From: Spirochaetales bacterium
GTDB lineage: Bacteria > Spirochaetota > Spirochaetia > DSM-27196 > PWMO01
Direction: 5' to 3'
Length of the DNA stretch: 7,366 bases
Assembly: GCA_007130025.1 (NCBI GenBank)
Contig: SLTF01000212.1
Coordinates: 1-7,366, forward strand
A model generated the notes under the pieces. That model was not told the origin of the DNA and made no database searches. It worked only from the letters and a program-made list of their open reading frames with translations. Within the stretch, counting starts at the first letter, position 1; the number at the start of each line of letters is the position of its first letter. Shown piece after piece: positions 1 through 5,487 of the stretch. The translations under genes were made by a program, and so were the position numbers.

Positions 1-810
1 CTCTTCCGGCTCACCGGTGCCAATGAACTTCAAGCGCAGGCGCAGATTGGTCTTTCCGGTACGTTGTCGCTGTCGGGGCCCAACGGCAACGTCAGCGTGA
101 ATTACTTTCCAACCGACACCGTCCACGACCTCATCGCGCGCATCAATAACTCCGGCTCGGAGGTTGTTGCGCGACTGAACCGCGAAGGGGTTCTTTCGCT
201 CAAGGCAACCCCGGCAGCTACCATGGGGAATCCCGACTTTGTGATTCGTCACGTTGAAGACTCCGGCCAGTTTCTGGTTGGGTATGCGGGAATTCTCACC
301 GCCTCGGGGGCAGCCGGAGCGTATTCCTGGGACCAGGTGAACGCAGTTGATCTGCTGCGCGAAGACGCCCGGTTCTCGGTGGCTCCGCTTCAGAATCCAT
401 CAGCGTGGATGACGCTCAATGAAGCGATTGTGAATGAGCCGGCGCGGATTGCCGCGGGCTTTGGCGTGGCGGGCGCTCCCGCGGCCATTGGAGACGGAAA
501 CGCGGCACTGGAAATCGCCGGTCTGCGAAACCGTCCGGTGATGGTGGGTCAGGTGTCGACCTTTGACGACTACTTCGCCGACTCGGTTGCGGAAATTGGT
601 CTCAAGGGCGAGCAGGCAGAACTGGCGCTCATGACGCAGACCACGATCATGAGAGATCTTCGGGATCGGCGCGAGGCGATCAGCGGAGTGAATATCGATG
701 AGGAACTGGCGCAGATGATCAAGTTTCAGCACGGGTACAACGCGGCCGCCCGCTTTATCACCATGGTTGATCGAATGCTGGACACGATCATAAACCGCCT
801 GGGAGTCTAA
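1..810 (+). CDS. flgK: FlgK, flagellar hook-filament junction protein 1 (5' truncated)
   Basis: This is the C-terminal 269 residues of FlgK (HAP1). The frame is open from base 1, and the in-frame TTG at 64 is internal, not a start. FlgK is exported through the flagellar type III system and sits between hook and filament, which in spirochaetes lies in the periplasm. The end is diagnostic: REAISGVNIDEELAQMIKFQ followed by HGYNAAARFITMVDRMLDTI and NRLGV, the D0 helix with the 'SGVNxDEE...Y.A.AR.I...D.MLDT.INR.GV' pattern of FlgK. Residues about 25-72 resemble a flagellin hook IN motif (VHDLIARINNSGSEVVARLN), and a related block occurs in the adjacent FlgL. The stop TAA (808-810) is one base before the flgL ATG, and GGGAG at 801-805 inside the flgK end serves as the flgL ribosome binding site, so the two are probably translationally coupled. 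The N-terminal half lies outside the window. Identity is secure. Confidence 0.95.
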   Translation, partial: LFRLTGANELQAQAQIGLSGTLSLSGPNGNVSVNYFPTDTVHDLIARINNSGSEVVARLNREGVLSLKATPAATMGNPDFVIRHVEDSGQFLVGYAGILTASGAAGAYSWDQVNAVDLLREDARFSVAPLQNPSAWMTLNEAIVNEPARIAAGFGVAGAPAAIGDGNAALEIAGLRNRPVMVGQVSTFDDYFADSVAEIGLKGEQAELALMTQTTIMRDLRDRREAISGVNIDEELAQMIKFQHGYNAAARFITMVDRMLDTIINRLGV

Positions 811-811
811 G

Positions 812-2059
812 ATGTTTCGAATCAGCACCAACCTGCCGAACGACAACATGCAGTTTCACACCCGACGGCGTGAACACATGATGAATCAGGCACAGAATCA
901 GATGGCGTCACAGTCCCGAATTCTGAACCTGCGGGACGCGCCCCTCTCGGCGGCGCACTCCACGCGCTATCAGAGCTATCTGGCGCGACTGAACCGGTTT
1001 TCAGACAACATTCGGTTTGCACAAAACAACTATCGGGTTGCGGAAGGGTATATGAAGCAAGGCGTAGACATGCTGCAGCGCGTGCGAGAACTCGCCGTGC
1101 AGGGCGCGACGGGAACCTATTCGCGGGACGACCTTCGCCACATGGCCAACGAGATCGATGAGTTGCTTCGCGAGTTTGTTGAGGTTGCGAACGGACGAAA
1201 CGCCGACGGGACGATGCTCTTCTCCGGGAAGAAAAGTGATACCGTGCCGTTTCGTGTGATCGAGGGAAACGTGCCGGGAGCCGCCGGTTCGGTGATAACC
1301 CGTGTTGACTACGTGGGCGACATCGGCGAGCGGCAAACCGAAATTGCGGAGAACAGCTATATCGAACTCAACTTCGCGGGAAACCGCGTCTTCTGGGCGG
1401 AGAACCAGCAGATATTTTCAACGGTGGACTCTGAAGGGTATACGGTTCAGGAAAACGGAAGAATTTTCATCAATAACACCCCGGTCGATCTCACGGTTGG
1501 TGACAACGTGTTCTCGATTATCAGCAAGATCAACGACTCGGGCGCTGCGGTGCGCGCCCGGCTCGACCCGGTGCAGAACTCGCTGATTCTGGAGAGCACC
1601 ACTCCGCAGCAGCTCTGGTTGCAGGACGGTCCCGGCAGCACGGTTCTCCAGGACCTCGGGATCCTTTCTTCCGGTGAAGCGCCGCCCCCGGCGAACATTG
1701 CCGCGACCGCGAACGTGTTTGGCGGATCGGTGTTTGACGCCATGATCGCGCTGCGCGACTCGATGCTTTCGGGCGATCAGTTGGACATCGGCGGCGGAGC
1801 CCTTCGCGGAATTGATGCAGCTCTCGACAACGTGTTATCCAATCTGGGGCGCCTTGGGGCAAAAGACGCCCGTCTTGAACACGCGTTTCTGCGCACCGAG
1901 TTTGAGATTCCGCGTATTGGCGCGCTCAATTCAAACGAAGTTGACATCGATATGACCGAGGCAATTACCAACCTTCGCATGCTGGAGTTTACCCACCGCG
2001 CGGCCCTGGCTACCGCGGCGCGAGTCATCCAGCCGACCTTACTTGATTTTCTGAGGTGA
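812..2059 (+). CDS. flgL: FlgL, flagellar hook-filament junction protein 3
   Basis: This 415-residue protein of the flagellin superfamily is the second junction protein (HAP3), lying between FlgK and the filament. The N-terminal helical D0/D1 region (about 1-140) starts MFRISTNLPNDNMQFH and contains ILNLRDAPLSAAHSTRYQSY and MLQRVRELAVQGATGTYSRD, typical of FlgL/flagellin N domains. The C-terminal helix (about 340-415) includes LGAKDARLEHAF and DMTEAITNLRMLEF, the flagellin C pattern. The variable middle (about 150-335) carries a flagellin hook IN-like motif at about 215-264. Enterobacterial FlgL has about 317 residues, so this one is longer, mainly in the exposed middle. The ATG at 812 is chosen because GGGAG (801-805) lies 6 bases upstream and the protein begins where the family does. 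The stop TGA (2057-2059) lies 2 bases before the fliW ATG. The position after flgK and before fliW-csrA separates it from flagellin itself. Confidence 0.94.
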   Translation: MFRISTNLPNDNMQFHTRRREHMMNQAQNQMASQSRILNLRDAPLSAAHSTRYQSYLARLNRFSDNIRFAQNNYRVAEGYMKQGVDMLQRVRELAVQGATGTYSRDDLRHMANEIDELLREFVEVANGRNADGTMLFSGKKSDTVPFRVIEGNVPGAAGSVITRVDYVGDIGERQTEIAENSYIELNFAGNRVFWAENQQIFSTVDSEGYTVQENGRIFINNTPVDLTVGDNVFSIISKINDSGAAVRARLDPVQNSLILESTTPQQLWLQDGPGSTVLQDLGILSSGEAPPPANIAATANVFGGSVFDAMIALRDSMLSGDQLDIGGGALRGIDAALDNVLSNLGRLGAKDARLEHAFLRTEFEIPRIGALNSNEVDIDMTEAITNLRMLEFTHRAALATAARVIQPTLLDFLR

Positions 2060-2061
2060 TC

Positions 2062-2496
2062 ATGACAGTTGCGACAAAAGCGTACGGAACCATTGAAGTT
2101 GCGGAAGAACAGCGGATCCGTTTTCCGTCGGGTCTCTACGGATTTGACTCACACAACAACTTCGTATTGATGGACTCTGCGCAACCGCCCCTCTACTGGC
2201 TTCAGAGCGAGCACGACGTTTCGGTTGCGTTCATTCTGATCAATCCGTACGTCGTTCGTCCGGACTACGTGCTCGACATTCCGCCGGAAGATCTCGACGA
2301 GTTGGGAAATCCGAGCGAGGACGATATTCTGGTGTTTTCGATCATTACCATTCCGGCTTCCGGTGAGATCACCGCCAACCTGCAGGGACCGCTGGTCCTC
2401 AACCGCGCACGGCGCATTGGGAAACAGTCCATCTCGCTGGATTCACGGTGGAACACCAAGCATTCGATCGCAAACGAAATGGCGAGGAACCGCTGA
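2062..2496 (+). CDS. fliW: FliW, flagellar assembly factor and CsrA antagonist
   Basis: This 144-residue protein matches FliW along its whole length: IRFPSGLYGFDSHNNFVLMD, PPLYWLQSEHDVSVAFILIN, PDYVLDIPPEDLDELGNPSE, ILVFSIITIP, TANLQGPLVLNRARRIGKQS. In the family, FliW binds either flagellin or CsrA. When flagellin is exported, freed FliW binds CsrA and relieves repression of flagellin mRNA. The protein is cytoplasmic. An in-frame GTG at 2056 would add two residues, but GAGG at 2053-2056 lies 5 bases before the ATG at 2062 and overlaps that GTG, so ATG 2062 is preferred. The stop TGA (2494-2496) shares its last base with the csrA ATG, so FliW and its partner should be made in a linked ratio. 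Known spirochaete parallel: Borrelia has adjacent fliW and csrA after flgK-flgL (recalled). Confidence 0.95.
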   Translation: MTVATKAYGTIEVAEEQRIRFPSGLYGFDSHNNFVLMDSAQPPLYWLQSEHDVSVAFILINPYVVRPDYVLDIPPEDLDELGNPSEDDILVFSIITIPASGEITANLQGPLVLNRARRIGKQSISLDSRWNTKHSIANEMARNR

Positions 2497-2795
2497 TGTT
2501 GATCCTTGCACGAAAAGTTGACGAGCGAATCATTATTGGTGGGGAAATCGAGATTTCGGTGGTCGATATCCGCGGCGATCAGGTAAAACTGGGAATCAAC
2601 GCTCCCAGTCACGTGAAGGTGTATCGTCAGGAAGTGTACGAAGCGATTCTGGAAGAAAACCGACAGGCGGTATCCGCCCGAAACATTCCGGCCGAACTCG
2701 GGGACCTCTTCAAACCAGGTTCATCGTCGCAGGCCTCCGGGAACGCCGGGGGTAGTTCGATTGCAACCCGGGGAAACCCGCCGGAACCCACCTGA
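2496..2795 (+). CDS. csrA: CsrA, carbon storage/translational regulator with extended C-terminus
   Basis: CsrA is a small dimeric RNA-binding protein that binds GGA motifs in mRNA leaders. Next to fliW its expected target is flagellin mRNA (known in Bacillus and Borrelia). The core, residues 1-58, is canonical: MLILARKVDERIIIGGEIEI, then GDQVKLGINAPSHVKVYRQE and VYEAILEENRQA. Arg44, the main RNA-contact residue of the family, is present in VYRQE. Asn55 corresponds to a position I recall as important for FliW control in B. subtilis CsrA. The start is ATG 2496, overlapping the fliW stop as TGATG, with AGGA at 2485-2488 seven bases upstream. An in-frame upstream GTG at 2448 would add 16 non-conserved residues lying within fliW and is rejected. 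At 99 residues it is longer than the usual 60-75: a 41-residue tail (59-99), rich in Ser, Gly, Asn and Pro and probably disordered, follows the core. The tail could be a late stop rather than a functional part. Confidence 0.95.
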   Translation: MLILARKVDERIIIGGEIEISVVDIRGDQVKLGINAPSHVKVYRQEVYEAILEENRQAVSARNIPAELGDLFKPGSSSQASGNAGGSSIATRGNPPEPT

Positions 2796-2804
2796 GGGTG
2801 ATGT

Positions 2805-2838
2805 CCGGGCTTTGTGTTCCAAAGCCGGTGCATTTTCT
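2805..2838 (+). terminator. Probable intrinsic terminator after csrA
   Basis: Bases 2809-2814 (GCTTTG) pair with 2820-2825 (CAAAGC) around a 5-base loop (TGTTC). The stem extends through G2808-C2826, then past one bulged G at 2807 to two more C-G pairs (2805-2806 with 2827-2828). A short T-rich stretch follows (TTTTCT, 2833-2838), four bases after the stem. It starts 9 bases past the csrA stop, in the 51-base convergent gap before the tsaB end. The minus-strand side has no T run, so it should act mainly on the flgK-csrA transcript. The T tract is weak and displaced, hence moderate confidence. Confidence 0.5.
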
Positions 2839-2846
2839 CCGGGAAA

Positions 2847-3629
2847 TCAGCTGTCGTCAGACCGCCGAGGCGTCCGCGCCCATTCGGGTACCGTCCGCGG
2901 TCGCGGTGTTGTGACCCCAATCTCCGCATCGCTGTCGCGCACGTAGATGGGACCTTCATCCTCCGAGAGCAGATAGCGGGCCGGCGCCTGAGATACCAGC
3001 TCCGCGACGGCCTCCGCCACGGAACCGCGCGCGCGTACATCAACGACCAATTCCGGAACGGTTCGCGCGTCCATCGATGGGGCCGGAGCAGCATTCCGTG
3101 CTTCCCAGTGATGATGCAGCGCTTGTGAGAGCAGTTCCGCTGCCGGACCGGTGAGGAGAATGGGACGCTCGGTGGTGTGCTGCTCAATGAACCGCGCCAC
3201 TGCAGCCGGGGCGGCGTCGAGGTCGGGCGTAAGGCGCTGACCGTCGGCGAAGAGCGCGGCATAGAAGCGTTTCTTGCGTGCGTCGATTGCGGAAATCACA
3301 ACGCCTGGCCAGAAACGCGCGGAATGCGCAATTGCCTCGAGGCTCGGTACCGCCGCCGTTGGGGCCTCTGTCGAGGCCGTCAGCCCCTTGGCGGTGGACA
3401 TGGCGATACGCAGCCCCGTGAACGACCCAGGCCCCCTGGTGCAGGCAATCACATCAATCTCAGGTAGATCCACCCCAGCGGACGCGAGAACCGACTCAAT
3501 GGCGGGAATCAGACGGGCACCGTGGGTGAGGCCGGCATCAAGCCGGAGAACTACCCGCATCGGTGGGTCAACGCGCAGCAGACACACCGACATCAGTTCG
3601 GATGCGCAATCCATTGCCAGCACGGTCAC
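2847..3629 (-). CDS. tsaB: TsaB, tRNA t6A37 threonylcarbamoyltransferase complex subunit
   Basis: TsaB is the catalytically inactive ASKHA-fold partner of TsaD and bridges TsaD and TsaE in the bacterial machine that makes N6-threonylcarbamoyladenosine at A37 of ANN-decoding tRNAs. The protein has 260 residues. Family marks: N-terminus MTVLAMDCASELMSVCLL (first beta strands), the signature GPGSFTGLRIAM at about 66-77, DARKKRFYAALF at about 116-127, and the C-terminal GPIYVRDSDAE matching the family's P-x-Y-x-R end. The start is GTG at 3629-3627, forming a GTGA overlap with the tsaE stop; GGAGG (minus strand, 3644-3640) lies 10 bases upstream. The frame stays open upstream to 3761, but that extension lies inside tsaE and lacks family features. 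A short Pro/Arg/Ser/Asp-rich tail follows the conserved end. The stop at 2847 faces csrA across a 51-base gap. Confidence 0.95.
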   Translation of the reverse strand: MTVLAMDCASELMSVCLLRVDPPMRVVLRLDAGLTHGARLIPAIESVLASAGVDLPEIDVIACTRGPGSFTGLRIAMSTAKGLTASTEAPTAAVPSLEAIAHSARFWPGVVISAIDARKKRFYAALFADGQRLTPDLDAAPAAVARFIEQHTTERPILLTGPAAELLSQALHHHWEARNAAPAPSMDARTVPELVVDVRARGSVAEAVAELVSQAPARYLLSEDEGPIYVRDSDAEIGVTTPRPRTVPEWARTPRRSDDS

Positions 3630-4093
3630 GACGCGCCACCCTCCGCCGACCGATCTTCTTTCCAGTCGATCTCGATGCGGCGCGAACCATCGGCTTCGAT
3701 GGAGAGGGCAACCCGAACCGTTTCCACCGGCTCCAGCAAATCGGCTGCGCGATCGGCCCACTCGATCACGGTGATAATTGATTGGTCCGACAGGAGATCT
3801 TCAATTCCCGTCTCTATTGCTTCGTCGGATCCATGAAGACGGTAGAGGTCGGCGTGGACAAACCGGCCGAACGGTGCGGAGTATTCCACAAGAATGGTAA
3901 ACGTTGCACTGGTGATTGGTTCGGTGATTCCCAGGCCGGCGGCAATTCCCTGCGAAATCACCGTCTTACCGCTACCCACCGAACCGTACAGCGTCACGAC
4001 GTCTCCGGGACGCAACTTTGACGCTACGTACCGGGATCCGACGCTGCGCGTGTTGTCGGGAGACCGGGAGATATGTACTTCCGAGGCACTCAG
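3626..4093 (-). CDS. tsaE: TsaE, tRNA t6A37 biosynthesis ATPase (apparent CTG start)
   Basis: TsaE is the P-loop ATPase that binds TsaB-TsaD and drives turnover in tRNA t6A37 synthesis. With the start proposed here it has 155 residues, the usual family size. Visible motifs: Walker A GSVGSGKT (about 37-44), SATFT (about 62-66; the family usually has SPTF), HADLYRL with Asp82, and VIEWADR with Glu111/Trp112, matching the conserved D and EW of E. coli TsaE. The first conventional start in frame is TTG 4015, but it would begin at LRPGDVV and delete the preceding segment EVHISRSPDNTRSVGSRYVA, which looks like the normal TsaE N-terminal strand and helix. No ATG, GTG or TTG exists between 4015 and the upstream in-frame stop near 4129. 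CTG at 4093 overlaps the preceding gene's TGA stop as CTGA and has AAGGA (minus strand, about 4106-4102) eight bases upstream. Identity is secure; the start is inferred. Confidence 0.92.
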   Translation of the reverse strand: MSASEVHISRSPDNTRSVGSRYVASKLRPGDVVTLYGSVGSGKTVISQGIAAGLGITEPITSATFTILVEYSAPFGRFVHADLYRLHGSDEAIETGIEDLLSDQSIITVIEWADRAADLLEPVETVRVALSIEADGSRRIEIDWKEDRSAEGGAS

Positions 4094-4344
4094 GGCAGTA
4101 TTCCTTGCCGTTCGCGATGTTGAATCTCAGTTTTCAGTGCACGCAGCACCGGGAGCAGAGGATACCCGAGCTCTCCATCGACGTCTACGGTTACCTCGCT
4201 GCCGGTGGCGGATTGCTCGATCGTAAACCGAATCGGGACTGTCTCGGAAGAAACGTGTTCGATCTCTGCGGTAGCGGTGTACTGACGCCGATAGAGAATC
4301 AGTGAATCAAGGCGCTCAATGGTGTGGATATCGATGATGCGCAC
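4090..4344 (-). CDS. Uncharacterised 84-residue protein upstream of tsaE
   Basis: I do not recognise a named family. The product begins MRIIDIHTIERLDSLILYRR and continues with alternating strand-like segments (YTATAEIEHV, VPIRFTIEQS, SEVTVDVDGE), then GYPLLPVLRALKTEIQHRER as a likely C-terminal helix. This suggests a small beta-rich domain capped by a helix. No signal peptide, membrane segment or cysteine is present, so it is probably cytoplasmic. The start is GTG 4344, with GGAGG (minus strand, 4358-4354) nine bases upstream. It follows the PilZ gene by 28 bases, and its TGA stop overlaps the proposed tsaE CTG, so translation of tsaE may depend on it. Reading frame, ribosome binding site and operon position argue for a real gene. 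I have an impression of similar small proteins in other spirochaetes but cannot confirm it. Confidence 0.75.
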   Translation of the reverse strand: MRIIDIHTIERLDSLILYRRQYTATAEIEHVSSETVPIRFTIEQSATGSEVTVDVDGELGYPLLPVLRALKTEIQHRERQGILP

Positions 4345-4372
4345 GCGGTGTAGCCTCCGTCACGGTCAGCGG

Positions 4373-5473
4373 TTATGCAAGATCGGAATCCACTCCGTAT
4401 ACAAACGACTGGATCCGGTTGAGATTACTGCGTGAAACCTTGGTGAACATGATATGCATGATGCCAAACCGGCCGGGAGCGCGGTCGGTGCTTTGTACTT
4501 TTCCAAACACCGCAAGGCGGCTTTTGTCTTCGGTTTCGAACTCTATTTTCAGCAAGGTACCGGGTGCAAGCGGCGACGAGGATCGAAGACAGCACCCACC
4601 GGCGGAAAGGTCTTCCAGGCGTCCAAACCCACGACGATATTTGTTTACGACCGCCTGTTTCTTGGCCTTCTTCCCCACGCCAAGCGTCATGACGTCAACC
4701 GGCCAGAAAAAGGCGGGGCGATCAAACTCTTTGCGGGGGTACCGCCGTTTCTGACTTTGATCGACACGGTCTGAATGAGCGAGCAACATACTTGAACCAT
4801 TGCGGGAACGGGTAATCCCGGCAACCTTGGTGGTAAGACGAAAGAGTTTCCCGTCTCCGTCTCCGCTGAATGTTACGTGCACCTCGGTTCCGCGGTGCAG
4901 CAGAACGTCCTGGCCGCGCCCATCGTACGGAACCTGAATGCCGAAGGTGCTCTTGGTGTTGGAGGTTACGTTAGTTTCGTGCCAGGTCGCACCGTCGACG
5001 CTGATCTTGATTGGGCGTCCGATTCGAAGCGACGCGGTGCTGCTCACGGTTCCACTGCGTGACTGTGCAATGGCGACGGTGCGCTTGATCTGAAATACCA
5101 GCGCCTTCCGGTTCTCTTTTTCTTCCGTGGAGAGTGCGGAACTGTCGATTCGTTTTACCATGCGGCGAACGGCTGCGGTGAGAAATTCGCCGTCGGTCAG
5201 CAGACGAATCGGTTGCTGAACCCGGAGCTCGGACACCATCTGATTGAGCATCTGGACGTGGTGCTTCGCCAACCCCATCCGGCGCGCGGTGCGGCCCAGG
5301 CCACGTCGACCGGATTTGGGGCCGCCGCGAGAGCGGCCACGACTGGAGTAGATGGAGGCGGCAACAATCGCCACGATCAGTCCGAGAAAAATGAACAGGG
5401 CAATTCGATTTGCGGTTGGGTCAGGGGCGGAGAAGACCGTAAATCCGGGAGTCTGAAGTATTGGGGCGTTCAC
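4373..5473 (-). CDS. Membrane-anchored PilZ-domain protein, probable c-di-GMP effector of motility
   Basis: The protein has 366 residues. A short N-terminus is followed by one membrane segment at about 24-42 (IALFIFLGLIVAIVAASIY), then a strongly basic Arg/Gly/Lys stretch (about 45-65), which suggests a cytoplasmic C-terminal part. A helical region (about 65-140) precedes a beta domain (about 145-235) with the layout of the YcgR N-terminal domain (IGRPIKISV, GTEVHVTFSGDGDGKLFRLT). The C-terminal PilZ domain shows both c-di-GMP-binding motifs: RxxxR in KRRYPRK (Arg243, Arg247) and DxSxxG in LEDLSAGGC (Asp288, Ser290, Gly293). The two motifs are about 40 residues apart, more than usual, because of a Lys/Arg-rich insertion. 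ATG 5479 directly abuts AGGAGG (minus strand, 5485-5480) with no spacer; GTG 5473 gives a 6-base spacer and is preferred. It follows the 300-aa gene, whose TAG stop overlaps this ribosome binding site. A YcgR-like role at the flagellar motor is inferred. Confidence 0.88.
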   Translation of the reverse strand: MNAPILQTPGFTVFSAPDPTANRIALFIFLGLIVAIVAASIYSSRGRSRGGPKSGRRGLGRTARRMGLAKHHVQMLNQMVSELRVQQPIRLLTDGEFLTAAVRRMVKRIDSSALSTEEKENRKALVFQIKRTVAIAQSRSGTVSSTASLRIGRPIKISVDGATWHETNVTSNTKSTFGIQVPYDGRGQDVLLHRGTEVHVTFSGDGDGKLFRLTTKVAGITRSRNGSSMLLAHSDRVDQSQKRRYPRKEFDRPAFFWPVDVMTLGVGKKAKKQAVVNKYRRGFGRLEDLSAGGCCLRSSSPLAPGTLLKIEFETEDKSRLAVFGKVQSTDRAPGRFGIMHIMFTKVSRSNLNRIQSFVYGVDSDLA

Positions 5474-5487
5474 CACCATCCTCCTAC
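5471..5487 (-). promoter_or_regulatory. Ribosome binding site deciding the PilZ gene start
   Basis: AGGAGG occupies 5485-5480 (minus strand) and is followed at once by ATG GTG GTG. The ATG has no spacer and the first GTG (5476) only 3 bases, while the second GTG (5473-5471) has 6 bases. The last is therefore the most likely start, although two candidate starts differ by only one or two residues. Confidence 0.6.

Noticed and set aside
64..66. TTG at 64 as the start of the first gene
   Set aside because: The frame is open to base 1 and encodes FlgK-like sequence upstream; FlgK is much longer than 248 residues, so the gene is cut by the window edge.
400..849. Minus-strand open frames opposite flgK and flgL
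   Set aside because: They are antisense to well-supported conserved genes, have His/Arg-rich low-complexity translations and lack convincing ribosome binding sites.
2734..2752. GC-rich hairpin in the csrA tail (CCTCCGG with CCGGGGG, loop GAACG) as a terminator or CsrA site
   Set aside because: It lies inside the coding region, lacks a T run, includes a T-G pair and may simply follow from GC-rich codons; a GGA near the loop is expected often by chance.
2627..3262. Long minus-strand open frame of 211 codons across csrA and tsaB
   Set aside because: It is out of frame with tsaB and antisense to csrA, is Arg/Pro/Ser-rich and has no family features; it reflects GC-rich codon bias.
2847..3761. 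Longer TsaB reading starting at 3761 (304 residues)
   Set aside because: The extra 44 residues lie inside tsaE and do not resemble the TsaB N-terminus, which begins MTVLAMDCAS; the GTGA overlap and ribosome binding site support GTG 3629.
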